Position numbers and translations under genes: made by a program. Below the pieces are notes generated by a model. It worked only from the letters and a program-made list of their open reading frames with translations. It made no database searches and had not been told where the DNA came from. From NCBI GenBank assembly GCA_011033025.1, contig WFMF01000099.1:102001-166000 (forward strand): DNA of 64,000 nucleotides, read 5' to 3'. Position 1 is the first letter of the stretch, and each line of letters opens with the position of its first letter. Positions 25,245-36,785 of the stretch are shown here, piece after piece. Source of the stretch: Beroe forskalii. Taxonomy: Eukaryota > Ctenophora > Nuda > Beroida > Beroidae.

Positions 25245-28200
25245 ATGAAGACGTCAGAAATCATTGATGCTAGCGTGCCTGAGTTTTTCCGAGTTGTCTC
25301 TGACAGTGCAGGCTTGGAATGTTCCCAGCTCACCAACCGAGATGTCTTGTGTTACCTCGAGCACTTGATGGACTCTTCTAGTGGTCGCAAGGTATCCAGA
25401 AATGAAGTTGCCTTGGCTGTTGCAAAACAAATCGCGGACCGAAACCTGCCTAACACGAGGGCCGTTAGAAGTATAGTGAAGTAAGTACCTATCCAAATCC
25501 AATAATTTATTAACTTTTAAGTCGGATCGTAGTACAAGCATACCTAATTAGATCATCCTTATCTCCCAGGATTAGGAATAAAGGATCCTCTGTGCAGAGG
25601 ATCCTTTATTCCTAATCCTGGGTCTAAAAGTAAAATGTGCATTTTTCTACTTTTCATAGTATTGGCCTGGATACTCTAAGTCTAAACTTTTCGACGCATT
25701 CATTAACTCACATCTTTCTTTACGTTGCACTTCGTCTATACTCATACACCTATTATTATTTATTTTGATTCAGGTCAATTAAGGAGTTAGACAAGAAGTT
25801 CCAGAAAGCAAGATATGTAAAGAACAGTCAAGAGCCTGCGTTCGTGACGTTTCACAACAACGTCCTTATCAAAGAGTTCAAATTTCTTCAAGCTCCACCT
25901 AAGACGACTGCTGCGCTGCCAAACATACCACAACCACTGCCAGCATCATCTGGAGACGCTTCACATCAGGTGTCTATGAATGTCAAATTAACTCATGATT
26001 ATACTGGGAATCTATCTTTCAATTTTTTACCTGCCAATATTTGGGAGATATATTTCGATTCTGCGGCATATGGCTCATACTTTTTAGCCGACTTAGAAAT
26101 TTCAGCATTCGCCGATTTTCGTAACCGCTTTTAGGCGCCGAAAATAAATATTTTCCAATTCATCGGCGATCATCGGCATCTATAGGCGCCGCGATGATCG
26201 CCAATAAATTGACAAATATCAATTTTCGGCGCCAATAGCTATTGGCGCCTATACGCGATGACGGAAATCGGCGCCGATGACGGAAATCGGCGCCGAATAG
26301 GCGATTTGCATAAGTGGGATGGTGCCAAATTTATATGCATGATATAAATTATGTCCGAAAAGGTAGGTCAAAACACTAACTATACTTATTAACAGCTTGA
26401 GCTATTTTTGCAGAAGCGTATAACGTTACTCTTTTTCTCTTTTACAGGACGGAGACATATCAGGCACGAGTGGAACTGCAGATCCAATTCAAGCCACTCC
26501 TGCAATTAATGTAGATCAGCCATCGCAGCACACCACCCCTGCTGCGACTGCAAGAAGGTGAGAAGGTGAGAAGCCAGTTCAAGATTCACGGCAACAGAGA
26601 GATCGAGAAGCTTTCATCCGTCTCAATCAAAGGTTATTTTGTTAACATTTTTCGAAAGCGTTATTGGTATCAAAATATAACTAAAAGTAAAATTGAATTT
26701 AGCAACCGACATACATAGGTACCTATAGATGATTTTTAAATATTTAGGTACCTACTACCTATATACCTTACGAGATACATTTACATCGGACAATAATTCT
26801 GGGAATCGAAATTTTGGGGATACGAAGTTTAGTGATATTTTTTTTTGGAATATTACACATGTTAACAAATGATGATGACGTCATATTGACTTTTTAAGAT
26901 TTTGGGGGGAACGAAAATATGATTATTTTTCTTCGAAAAGAACCCAAAATTTCGTAAATATGTCTCGTATAAAGGTATAAGTCCTATCGATCAATTTTCA
27001 TTTGAAAATGAATTTCTAAAACAATCCCAGTTAATTCATGAGTCATGGATATTAAATTAAGTATAGCTAAGTAGCTACGACTAACCAGGACTATCCATTG
27101 GGTTCAAATATGGACAACAGATTTGAAATAATAATTATGTTATTGTTAATATGTAACCCATAATAGGATTTTGGTTTGACGGCAAAAAGGATAGAAATAT
27201 AATATAAGTCCAGGGAATGACATTGAATAATGACTTTACATTGAATAGACTTTGAACATAATTGCAAGATTATCATGCAAATTAGAATTGAACAAATCGC
27301 CATAATTGTCGACAATGACGATTTGTCCACTTCTAAGTTTGCAGCTATCTATGGTATCCCTTTGCCAATAAACTGTCTGTCACCCTTTAACCTCTTTCAG
27401 ATCCATGCTGCTGCTAAGCATCAGTCAGATTTGATATACGGTCCCTTGCATCTTTGTAATGAAATCAACTTCATTACAAAGAACTTCAGCGGAGAGATAT
27501 TAGCCCTCCTGCTAAAATCTGTGCAGATGAACGGCTTCTATGCCCATCCCCACAGTGTTTTAATTTCGATGCTGGGTAAGCAAATAATCATAACATAAAG
27601 CAAAGAATTCGTTTGGTTTAATTATGACTGCGTTCATTTAAAACTGCATTATAATTCAAAGAATGCGTGAATTTGAAAATGTATGAATTTGATTCAGCGT
27701 ATGAACTGCGTTGATCTTTATCCCAAGCTTTTTTATAACCCTAAGCTCCTATAGCTCTATAGATGACTACGTTTTAAAATTATACGTTCTCTAGAATGTA
27801 GTATAGGTACTGCATATTAGAAGTATCTATTTAAGGGGCCATCCATAAAAACGTCCGCAATGACTATGAGGGGGAGAGGGAGTCTGGTCAATGCGGACGT
27901 TTGCAGAAGTTGGGGAGGGGGCATGTTTGACTGAACGCGGTCGTTTGCATTTTTTGGAAATTTGGGAGGATTTTTCAGTAATTTCAGGAGGAATTTAACA
28001 GATTTTAGGAGTTTTTCGGGGAAAATCGGACGCCCGGAGGGGAGGGAAAGGTTTTACCGTTGCGGACGTTTGCGGACAAGGGGAGGGAGGGGCCAAAACC
28101 TTGCCGATGTTCTTCATGGATGGACCCTTAATGAATTTTTAAACAATACCACACAGGTGATCAGGACAAGTCAGTAAGGATGTTGGGAGTGAAGACAGTG

Positions 28201-28644
28201 CTGACAATACTGGACAAGGACGAGGAGTTTCGGCAGATAAGGCAGCACCCTCCCACTTTTCAAGAATTCATCGTTCCCCAGATTAACTTCAAGGCTGCCC
28301 ACTTCAGCAAGCTGATAAACGTTAGGCATGACGGCGTGGGACACTATTACTACACTCCAGCGTCGTTTTATAAGGACGATGTCAGGAGGCGGAAAGTGCG
28401 GATGACTATCCCCCCACTTCTTAGGAACTACTCAAGGGCTGAGATTGTTGGATTTATAAGAAAGCCCTTATTCACGGACTTTCTCTGTCACTCGCAGCCC
28501 TGTGAGCGTGGTGTTCGAACCACATCCGAGGCCACGTCTTCAAAAATGAAATACCACTTGCAGCTCGGGCAAGCTTTGATGGCTGAAAAGTGCAAGTCAG
28601 AGATGCCCAGTGCTGCTAGAAAGCGTCTATTCAATAAAGATTGA
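25245..28644 (+). CDS. Transposon-borne spliced protein with CHSQxxER C-terminal block
   Basis: Start ATG at 25245 (MKTSEIIDASVPEFF). Exons: 25245-25480 (donor GTAAGT); 25774-25969; 26448-about 26557; an exon ending 27575 (donor GTAAGC, acceptor probably at 27398); 28156-28644 with the stop. The 25480/25774 and 27575/28156 junctions join in frame. The first exon carries KVSRNEVALAVAKQIADRN and a basic helix. The last reads DQDKSVRMLGVKTVL, INFKAAHFSKLI and FLCHSQPCERGVRTTSEA. From memory, this order (a ...AxPH..L..ML.D.D..VR.LGV block, then H[ST]Q..ER.V...[TS]EA) matches a large family of uncharacterised, transposon-associated proteins in arthropods and cnidarians; it could be an RNase-H-fold transposase, but I cannot show that. 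An AATAAA signal overlaps the stop at 28632. The middle is poorly resolved: after exon 3 the open frame changes near an 8-bp duplication at about 26556-26571, and a central exon seems missing, so this copy may be defective. Confidence 0.65.
25565..25622. repeat. 58-bp perfect palindrome in intron 1
   Basis: CCCAGGATTAGGAATAAAGG through ATCCTCTG, then TG, then the exact complement. Arms of 28 bp with no mismatch and a 2-nt centre. It sits about 85 bp after the first donor and about 150 bp before the next acceptor. Confidence 0.9.
27835..28127. mobile_element. GGGGCCATCCATAAA MITE, copy 1, inside the last intron
   Basis: Begins GGGGCCATCCATAAAAACG, ends TTCTTCATGGATGGACCC, and is flanked by TTAA on both sides (27831-27834, 28128-28131). 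The interior is G-rich on this strand (GGGGGAGAGGGAGTCTGG, TGCGGACGTTTGC). It is nested in the gene's final intron, within the Mutator element. Other copies are at 31189, 38880 and 46440. Confidence 0.85.
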
Positions 28645-28889
28645 AAAAATTATATATTAATGAAGATGAAATGAGAATTACGAGATATTGGTATTACTAT
28701 TAGGTACAAACGAACAGCTATTAATCAGCATTATGGGACCGACTCCGAGGCTGAAGGCCGAGGTTTTTATTGCTTAAGATTGTACTTTTTACGAGTTATT
28801 ATAGACTGATTTATCGAAAATAATATAATCAATGTTCGTAATACTATAACTAATGTCCGCGATACTCAAGTCGATACGTGATTTGAATA

Positions 28890-29190
28890 CGCTGCACGGT
28901 ATGTAGCGTGGTTGATTGCGCAATATTGGACATTTTTCGTCGTTAATTACCCTAGTTATCAGCCATGCTATTGCTACGTAGCGTGGTTACACGCTACGTA
29001 GCATGGTAGTTTGAGTGCAATCTACCACGCTACATACCGTGGTTACACGCTACGTAGCATGGTCGCCACACTACGTAGCTTAGTCGCCACGCTACGTAGC
29101 GTGGAACCACGCTAGTGAAGCGGTTGTGGACCGTTCTACTACCAGTTCACAACCGGTTGGCAACCGCTTCCCTAGCGTGGAACCACGCTA
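28890..29190. repeat. Palindrome-rich CTACGTAG block
   Basis: At least eight copies of the self-complementary core GCTACGTAGC with CACGCTACGTAGCGTGG extensions, then a larger inverted pair (CTAGCGTGGAACCACGCTAG around 29163-29190, and CCGCTTCC/GAAGCGG). Subterminal to the right inverted repeat, where transposases commonly bind. Confidence 0.8.
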
Positions 29191-29356
29191 GACCAACTCG
29201 TCATAAACCTACCTGGAAGGTGCCTAGTGTGGATATTTATACCTGATAAGATGCTTTGTATAATTTAAAATATAAGATAGAGCTCAAGGTTGAATGATTA
29301 ATCCCGTCGAATAATTTTGAATTATTGAATAGTATATCAACAGCTTATGCTTGACC

Positions 29357-29963
29357 ATTTTCACTATTTTACCTTTAAATTTGCGTCTTACACTGAGCAG
29401 CTCGTTTACTTATTACCTATATGATAATCGTAATTGCGTACACTTACAGCTTACTCTCGAGTGTATACGGAGGATATTTGCAGCGTAGAGAAGTCAATCG
29501 AATAATCGAAACATTAACCCGCCACTTGTACAAGGGCCCATCCCGAAACATAAACAATTCCGCAGTTCTTCCCTCTCTGATTGATCACGTGACGCGCGCG
29601 AGCAGAGGCTAATCACGTGACTGCTCACTGGATGCGAGCGAGCTCTAATTAGATTGTGCAGAGCAGCATGAACGTGCTGCAACAATCATTCAAATCATAC
29701 AAAAATGAACGCGGTACAATTCTTTTCGATTGTATCGCATCGGGAAGTAGTAAATTAGAATTGACCCGTTTCTCCGGAATTCATAGCTCGAATATTATCC
29801 GAGATATGGGCAATTCTTGTTCAAAAAATAGGCGTGGCTTACAAATGATTTAAATTCATTTTTTCGACCCAAAACTTTGCACAGTACTTAGTAATGACCC
29901 AATTGACCATATAATCACGGTGCCTCAAAAATCCGAGAAAATTTTTCAAAAGGGCACAGGCTA
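29357..29963 (-). repeat. Right terminal inverted repeat, 607 bp
   Basis: Mirror of 22630-23236, same length. Ends GGGCACAGGCTA against the 9-bp target duplication CGTCAATCA. Confidence 0.9.
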
Positions 29964-29972
29964 CGTCAATCA

Positions 29973-30780
29973 GCATTGATCCTAGCGCCGGAAGGGTTCA
30001 AGGGTGTAATGTAGCTCAGCATGCACATGCAGAACGCCAGTGCAGAACGGGCGTAGTCCGGCGCCGGACGGGCTTCAGTCGGTGCCGATCAGGCGGAGTT
30101 TGTCAAACGTTGTCTGACCCCTTCGCCTTCGGCGCGCGCGTACCGTCCGCCGAAGGTCAGACAACGTCTGAAAAGGGTTGCCTTTGAGAGTTTGAGGAGG
30201 AAGTCATATTATATTGGGTGTTGTATTGTACAACGTGAGTATACTGTTGTTACAATGAATAATATGTGTGGACTGTGGGTTGATCATTTGTCAGACGTTG
30301 TCTGACCCCTACGCCTTCGGCGGGCGGGCGGCGGGCGCGCGCGTCTGACAATTGATCGGATCATTGCTCATACTTTGAAGGTAGACTGAGTTAGTGTCAT
30401 GTGCCTGAATTTTAATGATTAAGTAAAGCGATGCATAAAAAGAACGGGCGAGGGTGGTTATAATTTTAAATTAAAACTTAATAAATAATAAATGACTAAA
30501 TGAGGAGTTTGAAGTTTGATGGTGAGGTCAGATACTTAGCTTAGCTTAGCTGGTTAGTGATATAGATACTGGAGAGTTTCCAGCAGGTGGAAGGTGTGGA
30601 ATTGTGGATGATACCAACTGCAGTTGGGAAGTGCAGTTGGTACACTCAGGAGGACAGGAGAGGGAGGTGTGTGAGGCCTTGACTGGAAAGAACCTGGTAC
30701 CTGCCCTCTAGGGGTCTATAATGGCCCAAATTTTTTGGATGTCCTTTTTTATCTCAAAGCTTTGACTTATATTCCAACAG
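29973..30780. other. Intergenic DNA with two GC-rich hairpins
   Basis: 30108-30171 is an inverted repeat (ACGTTGTCTGACC... and GGTCAGACAACGT) enclosing CGCCTTCGGCGCGCGCG. A related hairpin at 30288-30350 has TTGTCAGACGTTGTCTGA and a (GGGC)n-(GCGC)n centre. The two share the phrase GTTGTCTGACCCCT, so they are one repeat family. No gene is recognised between them and the first exon of the next gene. Confidence 0.6.
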
Positions 30781-33700
30781 CTGTACAGCCAATGACAGGA
30801 ATTGAAGGATCCAAGTATATAATCAAGCCAGTGACTGTTAAGGAAGTGTAATCCATACAAGTTTAGGTATCTCTCCCATATAAACGGCTCTGAGTGACGT
30901 CACAGATCTAAACGTCAATTTTTCTGTACCCTAAACCTAACCATGGCCCTAACCAAAACCCTAACCTTAATCCTAACCCTAACCCTAACAAATCCTGGCC
31001 CTAATCCCGACCCTAACCCTAGTCCTTAAAGCGCTAGGTGCGCTTAATTATATTTTTCTGAGTGACGTCATTGTTATAGATAATGAAGGCTCCCGTTTAT
31101 ATGGGAGACCTACCCAAGTTTAATAGTTTATTCACTGGAGACTTAGCTGCAATGGGCAGCTCCTCATTTACCCCTCCCACACAGTATTGGGGCCATCCAT
31201 AAAGGGCTTCCGCATATCACCCTGAAATCAGAATCCTAATAATGGAAAATTTTTGTTGATTTATTTTGATATATTTATAGTGTTCAATGAAATGCAAAAT
31301 AAATTTTAGTTTTATTCTGAAATTTTAATTTTAGTTTTCTTCTGAATGAGGGGGAGGGGGGAGTCTGGCCAATGCAGACATTTGCCGACATAAGGGGGAG
31401 GGTGGTGTTTGGCCAATTAATGCGGACGTCAACAGTTTATGGAAATATTGGTTGATTTGACATTTATTTCACAAGAAAATCATGAAATTTTGGGCTCAGA
31501 ATGATGACTCAAAATAGTTATAAGAAAAATGCAGATGTCGTGGGGTGAGGGGGAGAGGGGGGAGGAAACGGTTTCTGAAATGCGGACAAGGGTGAGGGAG
31601 GGATCTAAAATGGCCAAAATTTTGCCAAGTCCTTTATGGATGGCCCCTTAATGTATGTATGGCTGAGTGAACCATTGGGCTGCATAGGCTCGAGATAAAT
31701 CTCTTACCCTTACCTTAGTGGCGCTGGCCAGGATTCAAACTCAGGATCTTTCGACCCTGTGCTCAAATCGATACCACTACACCACTGACCCATCCTTAAT
31801 GGATGGTCCCTATCATATTGTTTCTTCCAGGTCCTCAAATATGAGATTTTCCTCCCTATCTACTTCTACTGCAGCCCATTTTGGAACATTGCTACTGCTG
31901 GTCTTTAAACCATGAATCTAGATTGCTCATATTGCATGGTTTGATTTTCCAATGCATGATTTCAACACTGAACATGGATTTGTTTCCTTGAAGCAAAAAT
32001 ATTTAAAATTTCTTGAAATGTATATAGTGATTAATCTTATAATGTGTTTCTGCTCTATTATTTTTGACTTTATAATGAACTTGTTATTTCATAATGGACT
32101 TTTTATTCATTATAATTACTTAATCATGAAACTTCAGGGATGAGTAGGATCTGTTCCAAGAAACAAGTAGGTAGGTGCCTAATGTTTAAATTAACAAAAA
32201 CTCAATTTCGTGAAGACCACATCCCCTTACCCCCTTATATCCCACAAAGGTCATATTAGCACCAAAATAGGATTTCTAATTTTGAGATTTTAAAATTTTA
32301 GATTGGCAACAATTCAAAATTCTGAAAGAAGCATTTTTAATGGGATCAAACTTTATTGGCAAACAAAGTTTCAAGTTAACTAGTAAAAAGTCCAGACTGC
32401 CTTGACTTTAAGGTCAGAATTCAGAAAATTCTGTAACAAAAATGTGAATTGTGGCATTTAATGGGGGGGTTTCACTGTCCCAATTGTCCCAAACTCAAGA
32501 AAAAGTGGATTGGGACAGGGACAATTGGGACAAATGGGACATTTGGGACAAATGGGACAATTGGGACAAATGGGACAGAGAAAATTGGACAAATGGGACT
32601 CTAAAAAGTGAATTCGGACTGGGACAATTGGGACATTTGGGACAAATGGGACAATTGGGACAAATGGGACAGAGAAAATGGAACAAATGGGACTCAAAAA
32701 AGTGAATACGGACTGGGACATTTGGGACAATTGGGACATTTGGGACAATTGGGACAAAAGTGACAGAGACAACTGGGGCTCAAATGATTGTGTTTTTGAG
32801 TGGGAGTTTAGTGTTTTTGTCTTACAGCTTGTTACATAGCAGCACACAGCCAAAACTTGTACTTATTAGCATAGTGGTATGATAGAAAAAATTGATCAAT
32901 GTAAAAATGATAGATGACTGATTTGTCCAACTTTTTGTTTGTCCCAATTTTCCCAAATGTCCCAGTTGTCCCAATTGTCCCAAAAACCAGTCCCAAACTC
33001 AAAAAAAAGTAAATTGGGACAGGGACAATTGGGACAATTGGGACAGTGAAACTCCCCCCTTTAATTTCCCTTCAAAGCTTCAGGTTATGTGACACTGGCT
33101 ATCATATGCAATGTTAAAGGTGAGTATGTGTGATGCCTTGTACTTAGTGCCCTTTCAATAACTTTTTGTTACCTGCACAGGCAACAATGGCAGGCTAATT
33201 TATATGCCACTTTTAAACCCTCATAGGAGTAATGAGTAAGTACTTACATCAAACCTATATGAAACTATGATAGAAAAGTTTTGATTTTGAAGATTTGTGT
33301 TACTTTAGAGATGGCCACTGGACAACAGCGTGTCGATGTTCCAAAGGGCAGGTGATGAGTATCGCGGACCATGGTTTGAACACTAAATTAAATCGAGTTG
33401 TCAAAGCCACCTCTCAGGTATGACACATGACATCATCAGACAAGATGTGCATACAGATGCAATGTGAAAACTGCCTTCTGATTGGATGTTACATATTAGC
33501 ATGGTTACCACAATGAAGGAAGTAGGTACAACTTATTTTCCTGGCCCTTTCAGAGGTTTTTCTATTTTAACCTTCTTCAATGACTTTTTGTAAAACGAAA
33601 AGGTAAGTGGCGGAAGTGGGTGGAAGGAAAAATGGGTCATGTAAAATATGATGAAATTGCCTTCATCAATTATTGATTCCTTGTCACTTACTTACAAGTG

Positions 33701-34727
33701 TACTTGCAAGTACCTACTACCAACAATTGAATTAAAAATCAAAGACACCACCCTGTTACTTGCTCGAAGTTCTGGTAGTTCAGTAGGATACATGACATAA
33801 TTCTATATAATATTCACATGGCAGTATTCTCCAGGCTATTACTCTAAATCAGAAACATGTACATGTTCCTGAGATTATCCCATGTAGGGCATATATAGCC
33901 ACTATACTCTATGGGAGAGAGAAGCCACTCTCTTTCATTAAACACCTCTCACATGTACTGTGGCAATTAAACGTGACACTTGTTGACCCTGTTTAGGGTA
34001 GCTTTTTGTGATATTACTGGATTTATTCCTTTTTATATAGCTATATCATTATTATGTTGTAGGTTTATCTAGCACATTTATTTTAAAGCATGCCAAGTGT
34101 AATTTGTCTAAGTCAAAACATCTTGCATGAAAAAATAGTGAAGGGAGGCTGCAATTAACTCTGTCATCAGGACCACGCCCTGCAGAAACGTAGGGTTAGT
34201 GCAAATGATGCAATATTACTAGGAAATAATGCATAATTTCCTTATCGGGGTGATGATAGATGGCAATAAAAAGTTGTAAAACTTCAAGCATTATAATATT
34301 ATGCTATGTTCGTACACATCTGCTATAGGTACACAAGAATTTTGGTCTTCCACACTTTTAGAGTCGATGTACATTTGTTTTAGATAGTGTGTATTGAATT
34401 AGGTTGGTATGTCTTAGACTATTTAATTTCTCTTGGAGCTGAAACTTTTATAGTCACAAATTATTATGTTAATTGACTGAAATACCTGTTGTCATATTGT
34501 AATATGTTGTGCACAAATTCTTACTTAGCTTTCTTTTATTGATTATTAATATTAATACCTTTCTATTTTGCCCTGTAAGAGGTAATAATGGATTATCCCA
34601 GCTATATTACCTATTCTGTCATATCTAAACAGGTCCAAATTTTCCTATAGGTGCGCTTGATTTCCTGAATTCGTCATGGGTCATCGACCCTATCCTGAAT
34701 GAGTACGGTTTCTGTATCTGGAGTAAA
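30781..34727 (+). CDS. Unidentified spliced gene, internal exons only
   Basis: Exons bounded by splice signals and consistent in phase: 30781-30845 (weak donor GTGTAA); 31831-31900 (weak donor GTCTTT); 33084-33119 (GTGAGT); 33181-33235 (GTAAGT); 33309-33417 (GTATGA); 34651-34727 (GTAAGT). Introns of 61 and 73 bp separate the three best exons, which encode YVTLAIICNVKG, NNGRLIYMPLLNPHRSNE, and EDGHWTTACRCSKGQ then VMSIADHGLNTKLNRVVKAT. The last exon gives ALDFLNSSWVIDPILNEYGF. I do not recognise the family. Acceptors are strong throughout, and codon phase carries across every junction except the last. There, the only phase-correct linker (33554-33602) contains an in-frame TGA. Either an unseen exon exists, or the gene is broken, or that exon is not used. 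Transposons at 30866, 31189, 31718 and 32463 sit in introns. Confidence 0.55.
30866..31115. mobile_element. Small inverted-repeat element carrying CCCTAA repeats
   Basis: The ends GGTATCTCTCCCATATAAAC (30866) and GTTTATATGGGAGACCTACC (to 31115) are inverted copies. Inside each is GAGTGACGTCA. The centre (30940-31020) is a degenerate run of about ten CCCTAA words. No protein. Confidence 0.7.
31189..31647. mobile_element. GGGGCCATCCATAAA MITE, copy 2
   Basis: Begins GGGGCCATCCATAAAGGGC and ends GTCCTTTATGGATGGCCCC. Longer than the other copies because of an AT-rich insert near 31240-31340. No target duplication is visible, perhaps because another insertion landed beside it. Confidence 0.8.
31718..31791 (-). 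mobile_element. tRNA-derived SINE head
   Basis: Read on the minus strand it starts GGGTCAGTGGTGTAGTGG (A-box-like, TGGTGTAGTGGTATCG) and has GAGTTTGAATCCTGG (B-box-like, consensus GGTTCGANTCC) about 40 nt later. That spacing is a tRNA-type RNA polymerase III promoter. The body cannot be folded into a full cloverleaf by eye, so this is a SINE head or tRNA pseudogene, not a functional tRNA. It lies in an intron of the unidentified gene. Confidence 0.65.
32463..33059. mobile_element. MITE filled with GGGACAATT tandem repeats
   Basis: The ends GGGGGGGTTTCACTGTCCC and GGGACAGTGAAACTCCCCCC are inverted repeats, and the 6-bp sequence TTTAAT flanks both sides (32457-32462, 33060-33065). Inside are two blocks of the 10-bp word GGGACAATTG / GGGACAAATG, the second partly inverted near 32940. 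Apparent ORFs of Trp/Asp or Cys/Pro repeats come from the array. It ends 24 bp before the acceptor of the exon at 33084. Confidence 0.85.
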
Positions 34728-36785
34728 GTAAGTGAATAATACTTCCTGACTCAGAAAGTCCTTTATTAAAGATGTAGTACCTAGGAATAAACCTACTTAG
34801 TTTCTCCTTAGTATTCCCTTGCAGCCCCAATCTCTTTTCCTTCATTCCTTTTAAAAAGAAGAGAGCTGCTGTAACTAACAGTTCCCCTCGATTTCCCACC
34901 TTTCTGCAGCCTCACATAAATATTTAAATGATCATACTCACATACCTACATATGATCATGAATTCCTGAAAAATGGACGTTTGTTGTCATCAACTCACCA
35001 CATAAAACTATAATAATTACATCACTCCCTGCCTCCAACTCATCTTGTTAATAACAACCCCGCATATAATAATATATTACTCCACTCATTTTAGTCTGTA
35101 AACCATCACTCTCTCACTCCTCAATTAAAGTACATTAGAGTTACTAGCCGTGGTACATATATCCTAAACACCTTCACTAATATGTTGCGACTTCTTCCAG
35201 ACTTCATAGAGTGTGTTATATGATGTGTGTGTGTGTGCACAAAGCACTGCTCATTTTGTGTGCGGAGTATTTCTAGTTTTTGTGGAGGCTGCAAGATGAA
35301 TTTCTTGATAAATCTCTTAAAATCACTTGAAATATATCACTTATTACCTCCACTTGAACCATCACTCATCACTCTGACTCATCACTCTCACTTTCACACA
35401 TCACTTTCTGAACTCTGAAGGCAGATCATGGTTCCCTCTCACCTCGGGCCCCTCATGGAAACTCAGAGTTGGCTCCAAACTTAGCTCCGTTTACAGAGCC
35501 ATATGACTTGCTCCAAGTTTTACTTTGCTCCACATTGTGTTGTACATTTTGTACATCAAGATATCAGTTGTACACCCGGATAATTTTTTGGTGCCGGAGT
35601 GGAAATCTGCGCCAATAAGTAATGTATTCAGTTTCAAGCAAATTTCATTGTTTTGTAGTTATACCTCTTGCACTAAATTCACTACTTGTGTGACTGAAAG
35701 GGCGTTACAGAGTTACACGACTTTCCATGCGAGCCACAGCCTGTATTATTCCTTATTATTATTTTATTATATTGCTTGACGGATTGTGTGAAAGTTACTT
35801 TTTACATAATGCCAAGGAAGAAGAGAAAATTGTGAACTCTTTGGTGACGGGTATCATTATATATAACGCTAGGGAGTTTTACAAAAGTATAAATATCGCT
35901 GCGATGCTACTACGCGCTACCAGGAATTCACATTGACACGTCCTGATTCTCCAGAATCTCCAGTGCACACCTTCACACCAATAGTTGTGTAAAGTTGAAA
36001 CTTCCCCACTTCGCTCCAAACCTTGAAGTCCACGAATTGTCACAAAACAGATTCCATGGCAATTTATTTATGACAGGAGTGAGAACTTTAGACTTTTAGA
36101 ATAATGAGTAAGGGCATCCCAAAGCTTCAAAAGACAGGTGTTGTGAGAGGCTTTATTTGAAAGAAAGATGTCATTTGACAGCAATTTCATATTGACATTG
36201 AAGTATTGAAGCATCGTACATTATCATTTTACATGCTCAGAAAGCCCTAATGATTATCTTATATTTTGAATATATGAGAATATATGCTAATTATATATTC
36301 ATACTCTGCTCTCACCAGCAGCTGCGTGTGTTTAGACTGCGTGTGCTGAGTCTAATGATCCAGAGATTTCCTGGTGGCTTTATTTCCTGCTATAATAATA
36401 ACATTATACCCAACTCTTGGTAATATATAGTTCCCCATGCTATGCTCTCATAGTGACGTCACAGTGCCACATATTATGCTGTGTGCCGTTAATAGTTATG
36501 GGTTGTTAAATGGCTGATTATTCCTTACAAATGCTATGTAAATCGTTAATTTATATTATCAGATAGATATAACCAGCGCGTCCATCGATAACAAGCCTTT
36601 CATATTTTCATTTAGTGGCTCTTGTTGGTATAATGGCCGTCTCGTCTTAGGTTCCCCATAACATCTATATTTAACATCTCCCCATCTGTCTTATTCTTGA
36701 TGTCTTTTTGATGTTAGTTTGTATTTATTCTTCCTAACAACCCATTTTCCAATGTTATTTTTTATTCATCAGCGTTTATAAATTA
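34728..36785. other. Intergenic or intronic DNA, nothing recognised
   Basis: AT-rich. A degenerate ~43-bp motif lies at about 34986-35028 (TCATCAACTCACCACATAAA). Candidate acceptors at 34909 and 35201 lead straight into stops, so I could not extend the upstream gene. Confidence 0.45.

Larger units (their letters stand above)
22630..29963 (+). mobile_element. Mutator-like DNA transposon, 7334 bp, with spliced gene
   Basis: Ends are perfect inverted copies of TAGCCTGTGCCC, flanked by the 9-bp direct repeat CGTCAATCA at 22621-22629 and 29964-29972. A 9-bp target duplication with inverted repeats of several hundred bp is the hallmark of the Mutator (MULE) superfamily. The interior holds tandem arrays, a spliced plus-strand gene (25245-28644), a 58-bp palindrome, a nested MITE and a palindrome-rich block beside the right inverted repeat. 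The near-identical inverted repeats argue for recent movement. I recognise no classical MULE transposase (MULE domain with C2CH), so the resident gene may be a different transposase or a passenger. Confidence 0.85.

Noticed and set aside
30940..31020. CCCTAA run as a chromosome end
   Set aside because: Short, degenerate, internal, and enclosed in an inverted-repeat element.
31718..31791. A functional tRNA gene
   Set aside because: A- and B-box-like motifs are present, but acceptor and anticodon stems do not form; called a SINE head.
33554..33602. In-frame TGA as a selenocysteine codon
   Set aside because: No CxxU-like context and no recognisable SECIS element; a broken or unused exon is simpler.
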